In this document: positions 53,805-63,761 of the stretch, piece by piece
Position numbering within the stretch: position 1 is the first letter of the stretch
Layout of the letters: every line of letters starts with the position of its first letter
Assembly (NCBI RefSeq): GCF_002261265.1
Contig: NZ_NEVK01000004.1
Span: 434,001-498,000 of the forward strand
Direction: 5' to 3'
Length of the DNA: 64,000 bases
Origin: Bordetella genomosp. 7
Lineage (GTDB): Bacteria; Pseudomonadota; Gammaproteobacteria; Burkholderiales; Burkholderiaceae_B
The notes under the pieces: model-generated
Seen by the model: only the letters and a program-made list of their open reading frames with translations
Told to the model about the DNA's origin: nothing
Database searches by the model: none
Position numbers and translations under genes: made by a program

Positions 53805-56800
53805 CGATGGACATCAGACTGGCATTGCCGCCTGCTGCAGCCGTGTTGACGCTGATCGAGCGCTCGGCCAGCAGCAGTTCCTGGGCATAGGCCGCGCCGC
53901 CCGCCACGGCGTCGGACGTCAAGCCCTGCACGGTCAGTATCGGGCCGCTGCGTGCGGCGATACGCTGGTTCCAGCCACGCAGAGCATCGCCATCGCCTTC
54001 AAACAGTACTGCCTGGAAATCGGCGGTGTCGATCTCGGCATCGCCCACCAGGGTGACTGACGCCCCCGCCCCCTGCGCCTCGCGCCACGCCCGCACAACC
54101 GGCGTGTCCAGGAACAGCGCGAGATTGCCGGTGGCCTGCACGGCGGCGTACTGCGCACGCACGCCGGCTTCGGTGGCGGGCACGCACAGCACCGTGCCGC
54201 GCGGCCGCAGCACATAGGTGTTCTGTTCCCCCGTGGGCCCCGGCAGCGCAAGCGTTCTGGGCAACGGGTCCGACGTCGCCACGCACGGCGGCAGGCCCGG
54301 CGGGCGAGTGGCCAGCAGCCGATACAGGTACAGCGGGCCGCCCGCCTTGGGGCCGGTGCCCGACAGGCCCTCGCCGCCAAAGGGCTGCACGCCCACAACC
54401 GCACCCACGATATTGCGGTTGACGTACACGTTGCCGGCATGCACGCGTTGCGTCACGTCGTTGATGGTTTCGTCGATGCGACTGTGCACGCCGAAGGTCA
54501 GGCCATAGCCGGTGGCATTGATCTGCTCGAGCACCTGGTCGAGCTCTTCGCGCCGATAGCGCAGCACGTGCAGCACCGGCCCGAATACTTCGCGCGTCAG
54601 CTCGGCGATATTGTCGATTTCGATCAATGTCGGCGGCACGAACGTGCCGTACCGGCAGCCGGGGTCCAGCTCCACCTGGTCGACGCGATGCCCCGCCGAC
54701 TGCATGGCCTCGATATGGCGCAGGATGTTGTCGCGGGCGTCGACGTCGATGACCGGCCCGACATCGGTCTTGAGCTGGTCGGGGTTGCCCACGCGCAGCT
54801 CGCGCATCGCGCCGCGCAGCATGTGCAGGACGTGGTCGGCGCTGTCTTCCTGCAGGCACAGCACACGCAGGGCCGAACAGCGCTGGCCCGCCGAATCGAA
54901 GGCCGAGTCCAGCACGTCGAACACCACTTGCTCGGCCAGCGCCGAAGAGTCGACGATCATGGCATTCTGCCCGCCCGTCTCGGCGATCAGCGGTATGGTG
55001 TGCCCGCGGTCATCCAGCCGCTGTGCAAGCGTGTGCGCGATCAGGCGCGCCACGTCGGTCGACCCCGTGAACATCACCCCATCGATGGCCGGGTGCTGAA
55101 CCAGTTGCGCGCCTATGGTCTCGCCACGGCCCGGCAACAATTGCACGGCGCCGGCCGGCACACCCGCTTCGCGCAGCACGCGTACCGCCTGCGCGGCAAT
55201 CAGGCACGTCTGCTCGGCCGGTTTGGCAATGACCGTGTTGCCCGCCACCAGCGCCGCGGCCACCTGGCCGGTGAAAATGGCCAGCGGGAAGTTCCAGGGG
55301 CTGATACACAACACCGTGCCCAGCGGGCGGTGGGTGTCGTTGTTGAATTCGCGCTCGGCCTGGTCGGCGTAATAGCGCAGAAAGTCCACGGCCTCTCGCA
55401 CTTCGGCGATGGCGTTGGGCAATGATTTGCCGGCTTCGCGCACGATCAGGCCCAGCAGCGGCTGCATGCCTTCTTCGAGCAGCTGCGCCGCGCGACGCAG
55501 GCACTGCGCGCGCTCGCCCACCGGCGTGGATTGCCAGATCGGCGCGGCGTTCCCGGCAGCGCTCACCGCCGCATCGACGTCATCGGCGTCGGCTTCGATG
55601 ACCTGGCCCACCACGTCGCGATGGTCCGCAGGATTGCGCACATCCGCCGCGCGCGCGGCGTCCCATGCCACGCTGGACTCGCCCAGCATGGGCGCCGCCT
55701 GCCATGGCGTGGCGGCGCTTCCCAGCAGCGCGGCGGCAAGCGAGCCCAGGCGATGCTCGTTGGTCAGGTCCAGACCGGCCGAGTTGGGTCGCGCGCCACT
55801 GCCCGCCGGGCCGTAGAGCTCGCGCGGCAGCGGAATCTTGTCGTGCGGGGCGCCCAGCGGCGCAATGCGCGAGGCCACGTCTACCGGGTCGGCGACCAGT
55901 TCGTCCACGGAAATGCTCTCGTCGCCGATCAGGTTCACGAACGAGGTGTTGGCGCCATTTTCGAGCAGGCGTCGCACCAGATAGGCCAGCAAGGTTTCGT
56001 GCGTGCCCACCGGCGCGTAGATGCGGCACGGCCGGTTCAGCTTATTCTGCGATACCGGTCCGACGACTTCTTCATACAGGGGCTCGCCCATGCCGTGCAG
56101 GCACTGGAATTCGTACTGCCCGGGGTAATAGTTCTGGCCTGCCAGGTGGTACACCGCCGACAACGTGTACGCATTGTGCGTTGCGAACTGCGGATACACG
56201 GCCTCGGGCGCGCCCAGCAGCTTGCGCGCGCACGCCAGGTACGACATATCGGTATAGACCTTGCGCGTATACACCGGATAGCCTTCCAGGCCATCGACCT
56301 GGGCTCGCTTGATCTCGGTATCCCAGTAGGCGCCCTTGACCAGGCGCACCATGATGCGATGGCGGCTGCGGCGCGCCAGGTCGATGATGTAGTCGATGAC
56401 GAACGGAGCGCGCTTCTGGTAGGCCTGCACCACAAAACCAATGCCGTTCCAGCCCTCGAGCTCGGGCGCCAGGCACAGCGCCTCGAGCAGGTCCAGCGAT
56501 ATTTCGAGACGGTCGGCCTCTTCGGCGTCGATATTCAGGCCGATGTCGTAGCTGCGCGCAAGCACCGTTAGCGCCTTCACGCGGGGCAGCAGCTCTTCCA
56601 TGACGCGATCGCGCTGGGCGCGCGAATAAGTCGGATGCAGGGCTGAAAGCTTGATCGAAATGCCCGGCCCTTCGTAGATGCCGCGGCCCGCGGCGGCCTT
56701 GCCGATGGCGTGGATGGCCTGCTCGTACGAGGCGTAGTAGCGGCTGGCGTCCTCGCTGGTCGTGGCGGCCTCGCCCAGCATGTCGTACGAATAGCGAAAG

Positions 56801-57618
56801 CCCCGGGCCTCGAGTTTGCGATTGTTGGCCAGCGCTTCGGAAATGGTCTGCCCCGACACGAACTGCTCGCCCATCATGCGCATGGCCAGGTTCACGCCCT
56901 TGCGCACCAGGGGCTCGCCCCCTTTGCCAATAAGGCGCGTCAAGGCCTTGGACAACGATTGTTCGCTGTTGACCGCCACCAGCTTGCCGGTCAGCATCAG
57001 CCCCCACGTGGCGGCATTGACAAACAACGATTGCGATCCGCCCATATGGGCGCGCCAGTCGCCGCGCGAAATCTTGTCGCGGATCAGCGCATCGCGTGTG
57101 GCGCGATCGGGAATGCGCAGCAGCGCCTCGGCCAGGCACATCAGCGCGACGCCTTCCTGGCTCGATAATGAAAATTCGTGTATCAGCCCCTCTACCCCGC
57201 CGCCGCGGCCCTTGTCGCGCAGCGCCTGCACCAGGCGCGCGGCCATGGCGTGGATTTTTTCGGCATTGGGCATGCGCGCCTGGCCCAACAGTAACGGCAC
57301 GCATTCGGGCTCCGGGCGGCGATAGGCGGCCGTGATCGCGGCGCGCAACACCGATTGCGGCTGTACGTCCTGGCCGAACTCGAAAAACGGCGGCGTGACC
57401 GGGGCGGTGTCGAGATCGGCGCTGTCGAGATCCGGCTCATCGGAGCGGGAAAGATGGGATATTTCGGCAGGCACCTGCCCGCGCTCGATTCTTTCGAGAT
57501 AAGCCACCAGCGCCTGCTTGTGCAGCCAGTGAGGGGTGCAACCGAGGTTCCGCGCGGCGGCTTTCAAGCGATCACGCAACGAGTCGTCTACTTTGACGCC
57601 CAGTGTGGTGCTGGCCAT
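53800..57618 (-). CDS. putA: trifunctional PutA: proline dehydrogenase, P5C dehydrogenase and repressor
   Basis: PutA oxidises proline to glutamate. The 1272-aa protein has an N-terminal ribbon-helix-helix domain (ASTTLGVKVDDSLRDRLKAAARNLG) that binds DNA. A proline dehydrogenase barrel (about 190-560, with RLVKGAYWDTEIKRAQ and QFATHNAYTLSAV) follows. The aldehyde dehydrogenase domain (about 620-1120) has LIAETGGQNAMIVDSSAL and the nucleophile in DSAGQRCSALRVLCLQ. A C-terminal flap ends it. I chose the ATG at 57618, which starts the DNA-binding domain. Autoregulation through the upstream palindromes is likely. It is about 50 residues shorter than E. coli PutA. Confidence 0.96.
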   Translation of the reverse strand: MASTTLGVKVDDSLRDRLKAAARNLGCTPHWLHKQALVAYLERIERGQVPAEISHLSRSDEPDLDSADLDTAPVTPPFFEFGQDVQPQSVLRAAITAAYRRPEPECVPLLLGQARMPNAEKIHAMAARLVQALRDKGRGGGVEGLIHEFSLSSQEGVALMCLAEALLRIPDRATRDALIRDKISRGDWRAHMGGSQSLFVNAATWGLMLTGKLVAVNSEQSLSKALTRLIGKGGEPLVRKGVNLAMRMMGEQFVSGQTISEALANNRKLEARGFRYSYDMLGEAATTSEDASRYYASYEQAIHAIGKAAAGRGIYEGPGISIKLSALHPTYSRAQRDRVMEELLPRVKALTVLARSYDIGLNIDAEEADRLEISLDLLEALCLAPELEGWNGIGFVVQAYQKRAPFVIDYIIDLARRSRHRIMVRLVKGAYWDTEIKRAQVDGLEGYPVYTRKVYTDMSYLACARKLLGAPEAVYPQFATHNAYTLSAVYHLAGQNYYPGQYEFQCLHGMGEPLYEEVVGPVSQNKLNRPCRIYAPVGTHETLLAYLVRRLLENGANTSFVNLIGDESISVDELVADPVDVASRIAPLGAPHDKIPLPRELYGPAGSGARPNSAGLDLTNEHRLGSLAAALLGSAATPWQAAPMLGESSVAWDAARAADVRNPADHRDVVGQVIEADADDVDAAVSAAGNAAPIWQSTPVGERAQCLRRAAQLLEEGMQPLLGLIVREAGKSLPNAIAEVREAVDFLRYYADQAEREFNNDTHRPLGTVLCISPWNFPLAIFTGQVAAALVAGNTVIAKPAEQTCLIAAQAVRVLREAGVPAGAVQLLPGRGETIGAQLVQHPAIDGVMFTGSTDVARLIAHTLAQRLDDRGHTIPLIAETGGQNAMIVDSSALAEQVVFDVLDSAFDSAGQRCSALRVLCLQEDSADHVLHMLRGAMRELRVGNPDQLKTDVGPVIDVDARDNILRHIEAMQSAGHRVDQVELDPGCRYGTFVPPTLIEIDNIAELTREVFGPVLHVLRYRREELDQVLEQINATGYGLTFGVHSRIDETINDVTQRVHAGNVYVNRNIVGAVVGVQPFGGEGLSGTGPKAGGPLYLYRLLATRPPGLPPCVATSDPLPRTLALPGPTGEQNTYVLRPRGTVLCVPATEAGVRAQYAAVQATGNLALFLDTPVVRAWREAQGAGASVTLVGDAEIDTADFQAVLFEGDGDALRGWNQRIAARSGPILTVQGLTSDAVAGGAAYAQELLLAERSISVNTAAAGGNASLMSIG

Positions 57619-57731
57619 GATTAATGTAATCCTTAGTTCAGTATTCACCCCGCGATACGGGGTCAGCGGCGGCGTCCGGCCATGCACGCGCGCGGCCGCC
57701 GCCAAGAGGGACAACCAAGATACTAAGGAAG

Positions 57732-57774
57732 ATACAACCCGGGTTGTATGATGGTTAACCCGTAAGGGTTTACC
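57732..57774. promoter_or_regulatory. tandem palindromes upstream of putA, candidate PutA operators
   Basis: ATACAACCCGGGTTGTAT (57732-57749) is a perfect 18-bp palindrome. Three bases later GGTTAACCC-GTAA-GGGTTTACC (57753-57774) is a near-perfect dyad that overlaps the pqiC stop. They lie about 115-155 bases before putA. PutA of E. coli binds several GTTGCA sites; GGGTTGTA is close to that. Confidence 0.65.
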
Positions 57775-58417
57775 CTATACTGCAGCCCTCGAGCTGCACA
57801 TTGGCCGCCGCAGGGGTTGCCCGGGCGCCATCCGATCGGATGGCCGAAGCAATGGTGTCGGCCAAGAGGCGCACCGCCTGCTGCTGGGCCTGAACGAGTT
57901 CCGATATGCTCTGGCCCGACGGCTCGACCTGCACCAGGGTACGGCACAGCAAGGATTTGCCGTGTTTGTGGTGCACCGGCCGCACCCGCCAGGTGGCATC
58001 CAGGCGCGCCGCGGCGTCACCCACGATGTCAAAGCGCTGTACGTCCACCTGTACCCGCCACACCGGCGTGCCCGGCGAGGGCTGCAGGGCCTGCACGTTC
58101 AGCGCGCCCAGATCGCGCGTCAGCACATCCGACAGGGCCGACCGGATCTCGTCGGGCAATGGCGCGCTCCAGCGGTGTGAATACAACGGAGTCAGCGAGT
58201 TGTCGGTGGCGCGTTCGCGCAGCATGATCTGCGGCTGGTCGGCCTGCATGGGCACGGAAACCGACGCAATTTCGATCTGGAAACCCGCCGGCGCCGCCGG
58301 CGAGGGCCGGGCATCCCGGGCCGGCTGCAACGTGTAGAACTGCGCGGGCGGCGACGTGCTGCAGGCCGAAATCAACGCCGCGGCGGCAAGAAGGGACGCA
58401 CGGGTATACATACGCAT
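57770..58417 (-). CDS. pqiC: PqiC lipoprotein
   Basis: PqiC is an outer-membrane lipoprotein of the PqiABC lipid-transport system. The 215-aa product has a signal peptide with lipobox ISAC (Cys19) and the PqiC/DUF330 (ABC-type auxiliary) fold: QFYTLQPARDA at the start and IEIASVSVPMQADQPQIMLRERATD. Residues after Cys are Ser-Thr, consistent with outer-membrane sorting. It follows pqiB by three bases. Its last codons overlap the putA operator region. Confidence 0.9.
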   Translation of the reverse strand: MRMYTRASLLAAAALISACSTSPPAQFYTLQPARDARPSPAAPAGFQIEIASVSVPMQADQPQIMLRERATDNSLTPLYSHRWSAPLPDEIRSALSDVLTRDLGALNVQALQPSPGTPVWRVQVDVQRFDIVGDAAARLDATWRVRPVHHKHGKSLLCRTLVQVEPSGQSISELVQAQQQAVRLLADTIASAIRSDGARATPAAANVQLEGCSIG

Positions 58418-58420
58418 AGG

Positions 58421-60073
58421 TCAGTTCCTGGAAGCGCCGGGCAACGAATCGGGCCCGCGGCCGCGGATCAGCGCTTGAGGGTTGGCTTGCAGGTAATCGG
58501 CCAGGGCCCGGAGCGAGCGCGCCGCGCGCCCCAGTTCCTGCATGGCGCGCTCGGCGTTGACGGGCAGCGCGGCATCATTGGCCAGCAATTCGTTGATGTT
58601 GTCCAACGACTGGCGAGCCGCCCGCAGCGTGGCCCGGGCCTCCGGCGCCAGGCTCTTGTCCAGGTTGTTCATCAGCTTCGACGCGCTCGACAGAGTGCTG
58701 CGCAGGTCACGGCCGATTTCCTCGAACGGGATCTTGTCGATCTTGGCAACGATATTGGTAAGTTGCTGCTGCAGTTGTTCGAGGTTGCCCGGCACGGTCG
58801 GGATCATGAGCGGGTGCGTCAAGTGGAACTGGACAGGCTCGGCCTTGGGGAAATGCTCGAGCACGACATACAACTGGCCCGTCAGCAGGTTGGCTGTGCG
58901 CAACTGCGCGCGCAGACCGTGCTGGATCATGGATGCCAAGAGCTTGCCCTCGGCCCCGCCGCCCTCGCGCCTGGCCCGCTCCTGCACCCGGTCGTAGACC
59001 GGACCCAGCCGCTCCGGATACAGCGAAGCGTCCACCACGGCGAAGAAGCGCTTCTTGTCTGAATCGAAATCCACAGTGATCTGCGTGACCTCGCCCAGCG
59101 CGATGCCCTGGAAGTCGATCGTGGCGCCCACGCTCAGGCCCCGCACCGACTGGTCAAAGCGCATGCGGATAGGCACCGGGTCGCCGTCGGGGTTGGCCTT
59201 GGCGTCGCTTTCACTGGTGTAAAGCTGGAATTCCGTGTCCGGCTTGGCCGGTGTTTCGTCGCTGAGGTTGACCGGGGCGAACGCTACGCCGCCCAGCGCC
59301 AGCGATACCAGCGATTGTGTGTGCAGTTTCAGGCCACTGCCGTCAACGGTCAGGTCTACCCCGCTTGCATTCCAGAACCGGGTGCCCGCGGTAACGAACT
59401 TGTCGTTGGGCGCATCGATGAAAACCTCGACATTGACGGCCTTGCCGTCGTCGTCGAGCTTGTAGCCGATGACGCGTCCGACGGTAATGCGCCGGAAATA
59501 CACGGGCGAACCGATATCCAGCGACCCCAGATCGTGGGCCTTGAGCATGAAGCGTTTGCCGGCGCGGTCATGCGTGACCGCCGGCGGCGTTTCCAGGCCG
59601 ACGAACTCGAATTTGGTGGCGGTGGTGGTGGCGCCCGCCCCGTCTGCCGCGTCCACGCCGATATATGCACCCGACAGCAGCGTGCCCAGGCCCGACACCC
59701 CGCTGAGGCCCAGGCGAGGCCGCACCACCCAGAAATTGGTGCCTTCGGTCGCCAACCCGGCGGCCTCTTTGCTCAACTGGGCCTGCACGATGACCTTGGA
59801 GCGGTCGTCGTTGAAACGGATGTTCTCGACAACGCCCACCACCACGTCTTTGTAGCGCACCTGCGTCTTGCCGACTTCCAGCCCTTCGGCGGTATTGAAC
59901 TCGATGGCCACCTCGGGGCCCACGGCCATCCAGGTGCGTATCACCAGCGACAGGCCCGCCAGCAACGCGACGACTGGAACCAGCCATATCCACGAAACGC
60001 GGCGTTGCCTCTTGCGTGCGACTTCAGGCACATCGATGCCGTCTGTGTCGGATGATCGGGTTTGATCGGCCAT
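58421..60073 (-). CDS. pqiB: PqiB, MCE-domain lipid-transport tunnel protein
   Basis: PqiB is anchored in the inner membrane and forms a tube across the periplasm for lipids. The 550-aa protein has one N-terminal membrane helix (SWIWLVPVVALLAGLSLVI) and three MCE repeats: IEFNTAEGLEVGKTQVRYKDVVVG near residue 55, LGSLDIGSPVYFRRITVGRVIG near 180 and VRGLSVGATIDFQGIALGEV near 310. A helical C-terminus follows (LQQQLTNIVAKIDKIPFEEI). Length is normal. It lies 19 bases after pqiA. Confidence 0.94.
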   Translation of the reverse strand: MADQTRSSDTDGIDVPEVARKRQRRVSWIWLVPVVALLAGLSLVIRTWMAVGPEVAIEFNTAEGLEVGKTQVRYKDVVVGVVENIRFNDDRSKVIVQAQLSKEAAGLATEGTNFWVVRPRLGLSGVSGLGTLLSGAYIGVDAADGAGATTTATKFEFVGLETPPAVTHDRAGKRFMLKAHDLGSLDIGSPVYFRRITVGRVIGYKLDDDGKAVNVEVFIDAPNDKFVTAGTRFWNASGVDLTVDGSGLKLHTQSLVSLALGGVAFAPVNLSDETPAKPDTEFQLYTSESDAKANPDGDPVPIRMRFDQSVRGLSVGATIDFQGIALGEVTQITVDFDSDKKRFFAVVDASLYPERLGPVYDRVQERARREGGGAEGKLLASMIQHGLRAQLRTANLLTGQLYVVLEHFPKAEPVQFHLTHPLMIPTVPGNLEQLQQQLTNIVAKIDKIPFEEIGRDLRSTLSSASKLMNNLDKSLAPEARATLRAARQSLDNINELLANDAALPVNAERAMQELGRAARSLRALADYLQANPQALIRGRGPDSLPGASRN

Positions 60074-60092
60074 ATCGTGTTTATTTGTAGGG

Positions 60093-61394
60093 TTATGCCG
60101 TATTGTGCCCGCCCGCGGCGAAACCGCGCTCAGTACCTTGTGGTCCGGCGCCTTGCGCCGCGCGGTCCCATGCCAGGCGGGGATCGAAGCTCATGGCCGC
60201 CAGCATGGTAAGAATGACCACCAGCCCGAACGCGCCGGCTGCCGGGCCCGCCGATATTTCGAGAATGCCCCGGAAATGCGCGAGGGCGGACAACAATATC
60301 ACGACGAACACATCCAGCATCGACCACTGGCCGATGAGCTCGACCATCTCGTACAAGCGCGTGCGCTGCCTGAGGTTGGCCTCGCTGCGCCACTGTACCG
60401 CGCACGCCAGCACGACCAAGGCCAGTATCTTGGTAAGAGGCACCACGACGCTGGCCACGAACACAATGAGCGCGATGTCCCAGGAGCCGGTTTCCCATAG
60501 CTCGACCACACCCCCCAGGATGGTATGACCGCTGTCGCCCAGGATGGAACCGATGTTCATGATGGGCAGCACATTGGCGGGCACGTACAGTACCGAGGCG
60601 GCCAGCAGCAACGCCCATGTCCGGCCCAGGCTGTTGGGCTTGCGGTGATGCATGGCGGCATGGCAGCGCACGCACCGGGCCACGCCCGCGTGTCCGGCGT
60701 CTGGATGGCCCATGGCCTGCACCTGCCCGCACACATGGCAGCCGGCCAGCACCTGCCCCGGCTCGGGGCTGGGCACGCGCACCGGCACCACCCCCTGCTG
60801 CTCGGCATGCCGCCAGATGGCGTGCGGCGACAGCCGGTCGAGCATGGTCAGCAGCACCGTCAGCGCCCCGAACGCGAACAGGCCCGGCGCCGGGCCGACC
60901 CGGGCCATGCCGGCGAGTTTGACCACGGACACCACGACGCCCAGCAGGAACACGGGCACCATGCACCAGGGCCGCAACATGCCCAGCAGCCGCATGGCCG
61001 GCCGCAATCCGCGCGGCTCGCGCCCGGACGCCAGCGGCACCAGCACCCAGGCGAGCAGGCACAGTTGCGCCAAGGGCAGCATGAAGCCGGCCAGGCCGGT
61101 CATCAAGGCCGTGGCCACGTAACCCTGTTGCCAGGTCATGACCACGGCGTCCAGCAGCGACGCCTCGCGCGTCATGCCGCGCACCGACATCTTGATTACG
61201 GGGTAGCCGTTGGCCACCACGAACGTGATGAGAGCGGCCAGCGTGAGCGCCAGCCAGCCAGAGAGGGAGATGCGGCTATAGCGCCAGAGAATGGTGCCGC
61301 AGCGCGAGCAAGACGCGGTCTCGCCCGGCTGCAGTTCGTGGCGCCTGAAGATATTGGCGCAGTGTTCGCACGAGATCAGGGGCTCGCGTGTCAA
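60093..61394 (-). CDS. pqiA: PqiA, paraquat-inducible membrane protein
   Basis: PqiA is the inner-membrane component of PqiABC. The 433-aa protein has two halves, each with a zinc-ribbon pair (SCEHCANIF..CSRCGTIL, and AGCHVCGQV..ARCVRCHAAM) followed by four membrane segments. The second half has PANVLPIMNIGSILGDSGHTILGGV, a family signature. The start is TTG at 61394, one base after the clpA stop codon; no ATG fits. This makes it strongly coupled to clpA, an unusual partner. Confidence 0.92.
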   Translation of the reverse strand: MTREPLISCEHCANIFRRHELQPGETASCSRCGTILWRYSRISLSGWLALTLAALITFVVANGYPVIKMSVRGMTREASLLDAVVMTWQQGYVATALMTGLAGFMLPLAQLCLLAWVLVPLASGREPRGLRPAMRLLGMLRPWCMVPVFLLGVVVSVVKLAGMARVGPAPGLFAFGALTVLLTMLDRLSPHAIWRHAEQQGVVPVRVPSPEPGQVLAGCHVCGQVQAMGHPDAGHAGVARCVRCHAAMHHRKPNSLGRTWALLLAASVLYVPANVLPIMNIGSILGDSGHTILGGVVELWETGSWDIALIVFVASVVVPLTKILALVVLACAVQWRSEANLRQRTRLYEMVELIGQWSMLDVFVVILLSALAHFRGILEISAGPAAGAFGLVVILTMLAAMSFDPRLAWDRAAQGAGPQGTERGFAAGGHNTA

Positions 61395-61395
61395 A

Positions 61396-63705
61396 TCAAT
61401 CGACCAGTTCGACTTCCTGCTTGTCGGGCGCCCCCGAACCCGAGGATTTTCCGGAGCCGTTGAAGCTCAGTTTCACCTTGCCGGCGTCATCGAGGTCGAC
61501 GGTGACCGTGCCGCCATCGGCCAGTTTGCCGAACAGGAGTTCGTCGGCAAGCGCACGGCGGATGGTGTCCTGGATGAGCCGCTGCATCGGACGCGCACCC
61601 ATGAGCGGGTCGAAGCCCTCTTTGGCCAGGTGCTCGCGCAGCACGTCCGTGAACACGGCGTCGACGCGGCGCTCGTGCAGCTGGTCTTCGAGCTGCATGA
61701 GGAACTTGTCGACCACCCGCAGGATGATATCGCGCGACAGCGGCGCGAACGGAATGATGGCGTCGAGCCGGTTGCGGAATTCAGGCGTGAACATGCGCCG
61801 GATTTCGGCCATTTCATCGCCAACCACGCGGCTGTTGGAAAACCCGATGGACGGACGATTCAGCGTCTCGGCGCCCGCGTTGGTGGTCATGATGATGATG
61901 ACGTTGCGGAAATCGGCCTTGCGCCCGTTGTTGTCGGTAAGGGTGCCGTGGTCCATGACCTGCAGCAGGATGTTGAACACATCCGGATGCGCCTTCTCGA
62001 TTTCATCGAGCAGCAGCACGCAGTGCGGCTGCTTGGTGATGGCTTCGGTAAGCAGGCCGCCCTGGTCGAAGCCGACATACCCCGGCGGCGCACCGATCAG
62101 GCGCGACACCGCGTGGCGTTCCATATATTCGGACATGTCGAAGCGCAGCAGCTCGACACCCATGGTGAACGCCAGTTGGCGCGCCACCTCGGTCTTGCCT
62201 ACGCCCGTGGGGCCCGAAAACAGGAACGAACCGATCGGACGGTCGGGTTTGCCCAGGCCCGAGCGCGCCATCTTGATGGCGGCGGCCAAGGCTTCGATGG
62301 CGGTGTCCTGGCCGAACACGACGGTTTTGAGGTCGCGTTCGAGCGTGGCCAGCTTGCTGCGGTCGTCGTTGGAAACCGACTGCGGCGGAATGCGCGCGAT
62401 CTTGGACACGATATTTTCGATGTCGACCTTGCCGATGACTTTTTTCTGGCGCGAGCGCGGCAGCAGTCGCTGCGCGGCGCCGGCTTCGTCGATGACGTCG
62501 ATGGCCTTGTCGGGCAGGTGCCGATCGTTGATGTAGCGGGCCGAGAGCTCGGCCGCGGCGCTGAGCGCGGCTGCCGAATAACGCACGTTGTGGTGCTCTT
62601 CGAAGCGGCTCTTCAGGCCGCGCAGGATCTGCACGGTTTGCTCGACGCTGGGCTCGGACACGTCGATTTTCTGGAAGCGGCGCGACAGGGCGTGGTCTTT
62701 TTCGAATACCCCGCGGAATTCGGTATAGGTGGTGGCGCCGATGCACTTGAGCTGCCCGGACGACAGGGCCGGCTTGAGCAGGTTGGATGCATCGAGCGTG
62801 CCGCCGGAGGCGGAACCGGCCCCGATAAGCGTGTGGATTTCGTCGATGAACAGGATGGCGTCGGGGTTGCCGCGGATTTGCTTCAGGACGCCCTTGAGGC
62901 GCTGTTCGAAATCGCCACGGTATTTGGTGCCGGCCAGCAGCGCGCCCATGTCGAGCGCGTACACATGGGCCCCTTGCAGGATTTCCGGCACTTCGCCGCG
63001 CGTGACGCGCCACGCCAAGCCTTCGGCGATGGCGGTCTTGCCCACGCCGGCTTCGCCCACGAGCAGGGGGTTGTTCTTGCGGCGGCGGCACAACACCTGG
63101 ATGACGCGCTCGACCTCGTGTTCGCGCCCGATAAGGGGATCGATGCGGCCGGCCAGCGCGGCCGCGTTCAGGTCGTTGGCGTACTGATCCAGCGGCGACT
63201 GGCGGGATTCGCCCGCTTCCTCGGCGCCTGGCTGCTCTTTCGGGGCGGCCGGCGCGTCTTCCTGCGGCTGCTTGGTGATTCCGTGCGACAGGAAGTTGAC
63301 GACGTCCAGCCGGGTAACGCCCTGCTGTTGCAGGTAGTACACGGCGTGGGAATCTTTTTCACCGAAGATGGCCACCAGCACGTTGGCGCCGGTAACGGGT
63401 TTCTTGCCGGTGCCGCCCGCCGATACATGCATGATGGCGCGCTGGATGACACGCTGAAAGCCCAGCGTGGGCTGCGTGTCGACTTCGGCGCCCGTGGGAA
63501 TGACGGGCGTGTTCTCGGACACGAACTGGCGCAGGTTGCGACGCAGGTCGTCCAGATTGGCGGCGCAGGCGCGCAGGACTTCAACAGCCGACGCATTGTC
63601 GAGCAGCGACAAAAGCAGATGCTCTACGGTAATGAATTCATGCCGGGCCGAACGGGCCTCGACAAAAGCCATATGCAGGCTGACTTCAAGTTCTTGGGAA
63701 ATCAC
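61396..63705 (-). CDS. clpA: ClpA, ATP-dependent unfoldase of the ClpAP protease
   Basis: ClpA is a hexameric AAA+ unfoldase that feeds ClpP. The 769-aa protein has the N-domain repeats (ISQELEVSLHMAFVEARSARHEFITVEHLLLSLL), first Walker A VGEAGVGKTAIAEG, second Walker A FSGPTGVGKTEVAR and Walker B VLLLDEIEKAHPDV. The ClpP-docking loop SIGFSNSR is present (IGF, against IGL in E. coli). The start is GTG at 63705 with GGAGGAA just upstream. clpS, which is normally adjacent, is absent here; the neighbours are pbpC upstream and pqiA downstream. Confidence 0.95.
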   Translation of the reverse strand: MISQELEVSLHMAFVEARSARHEFITVEHLLLSLLDNASAVEVLRACAANLDDLRRNLRQFVSENTPVIPTGAEVDTQPTLGFQRVIQRAIMHVSAGGTGKKPVTGANVLVAIFGEKDSHAVYYLQQQGVTRLDVVNFLSHGITKQPQEDAPAAPKEQPGAEEAGESRQSPLDQYANDLNAAALAGRIDPLIGREHEVERVIQVLCRRRKNNPLLVGEAGVGKTAIAEGLAWRVTRGEVPEILQGAHVYALDMGALLAGTKYRGDFEQRLKGVLKQIRGNPDAILFIDEIHTLIGAGSASGGTLDASNLLKPALSSGQLKCIGATTYTEFRGVFEKDHALSRRFQKIDVSEPSVEQTVQILRGLKSRFEEHHNVRYSAAALSAAAELSARYINDRHLPDKAIDVIDEAGAAQRLLPRSRQKKVIGKVDIENIVSKIARIPPQSVSNDDRSKLATLERDLKTVVFGQDTAIEALAAAIKMARSGLGKPDRPIGSFLFSGPTGVGKTEVARQLAFTMGVELLRFDMSEYMERHAVSRLIGAPPGYVGFDQGGLLTEAITKQPHCVLLLDEIEKAHPDVFNILLQVMDHGTLTDNNGRKADFRNVIIIMTTNAGAETLNRPSIGFSNSRVVGDEMAEIRRMFTPEFRNRLDAIIPFAPLSRDIILRVVDKFLMQLEDQLHERRVDAVFTDVLREHLAKEGFDPLMGARPMQRLIQDTIRRALADELLFGKLADGGTVTVDLDDAGKVKLSFNGSGKSSGSGAPDKQEVELVD

Positions 63706-63761
63706 GCTTCCTCCGTAACGCATCGAAGCGGTCGAAATACACGATTCATATTCTAAGCTGA

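Noticed and set aside
61291-63756. 821-codon plus-strand frame opposite clpA
   Set aside because: It is the antisense shadow of clpA, which carries both Walker motifs.
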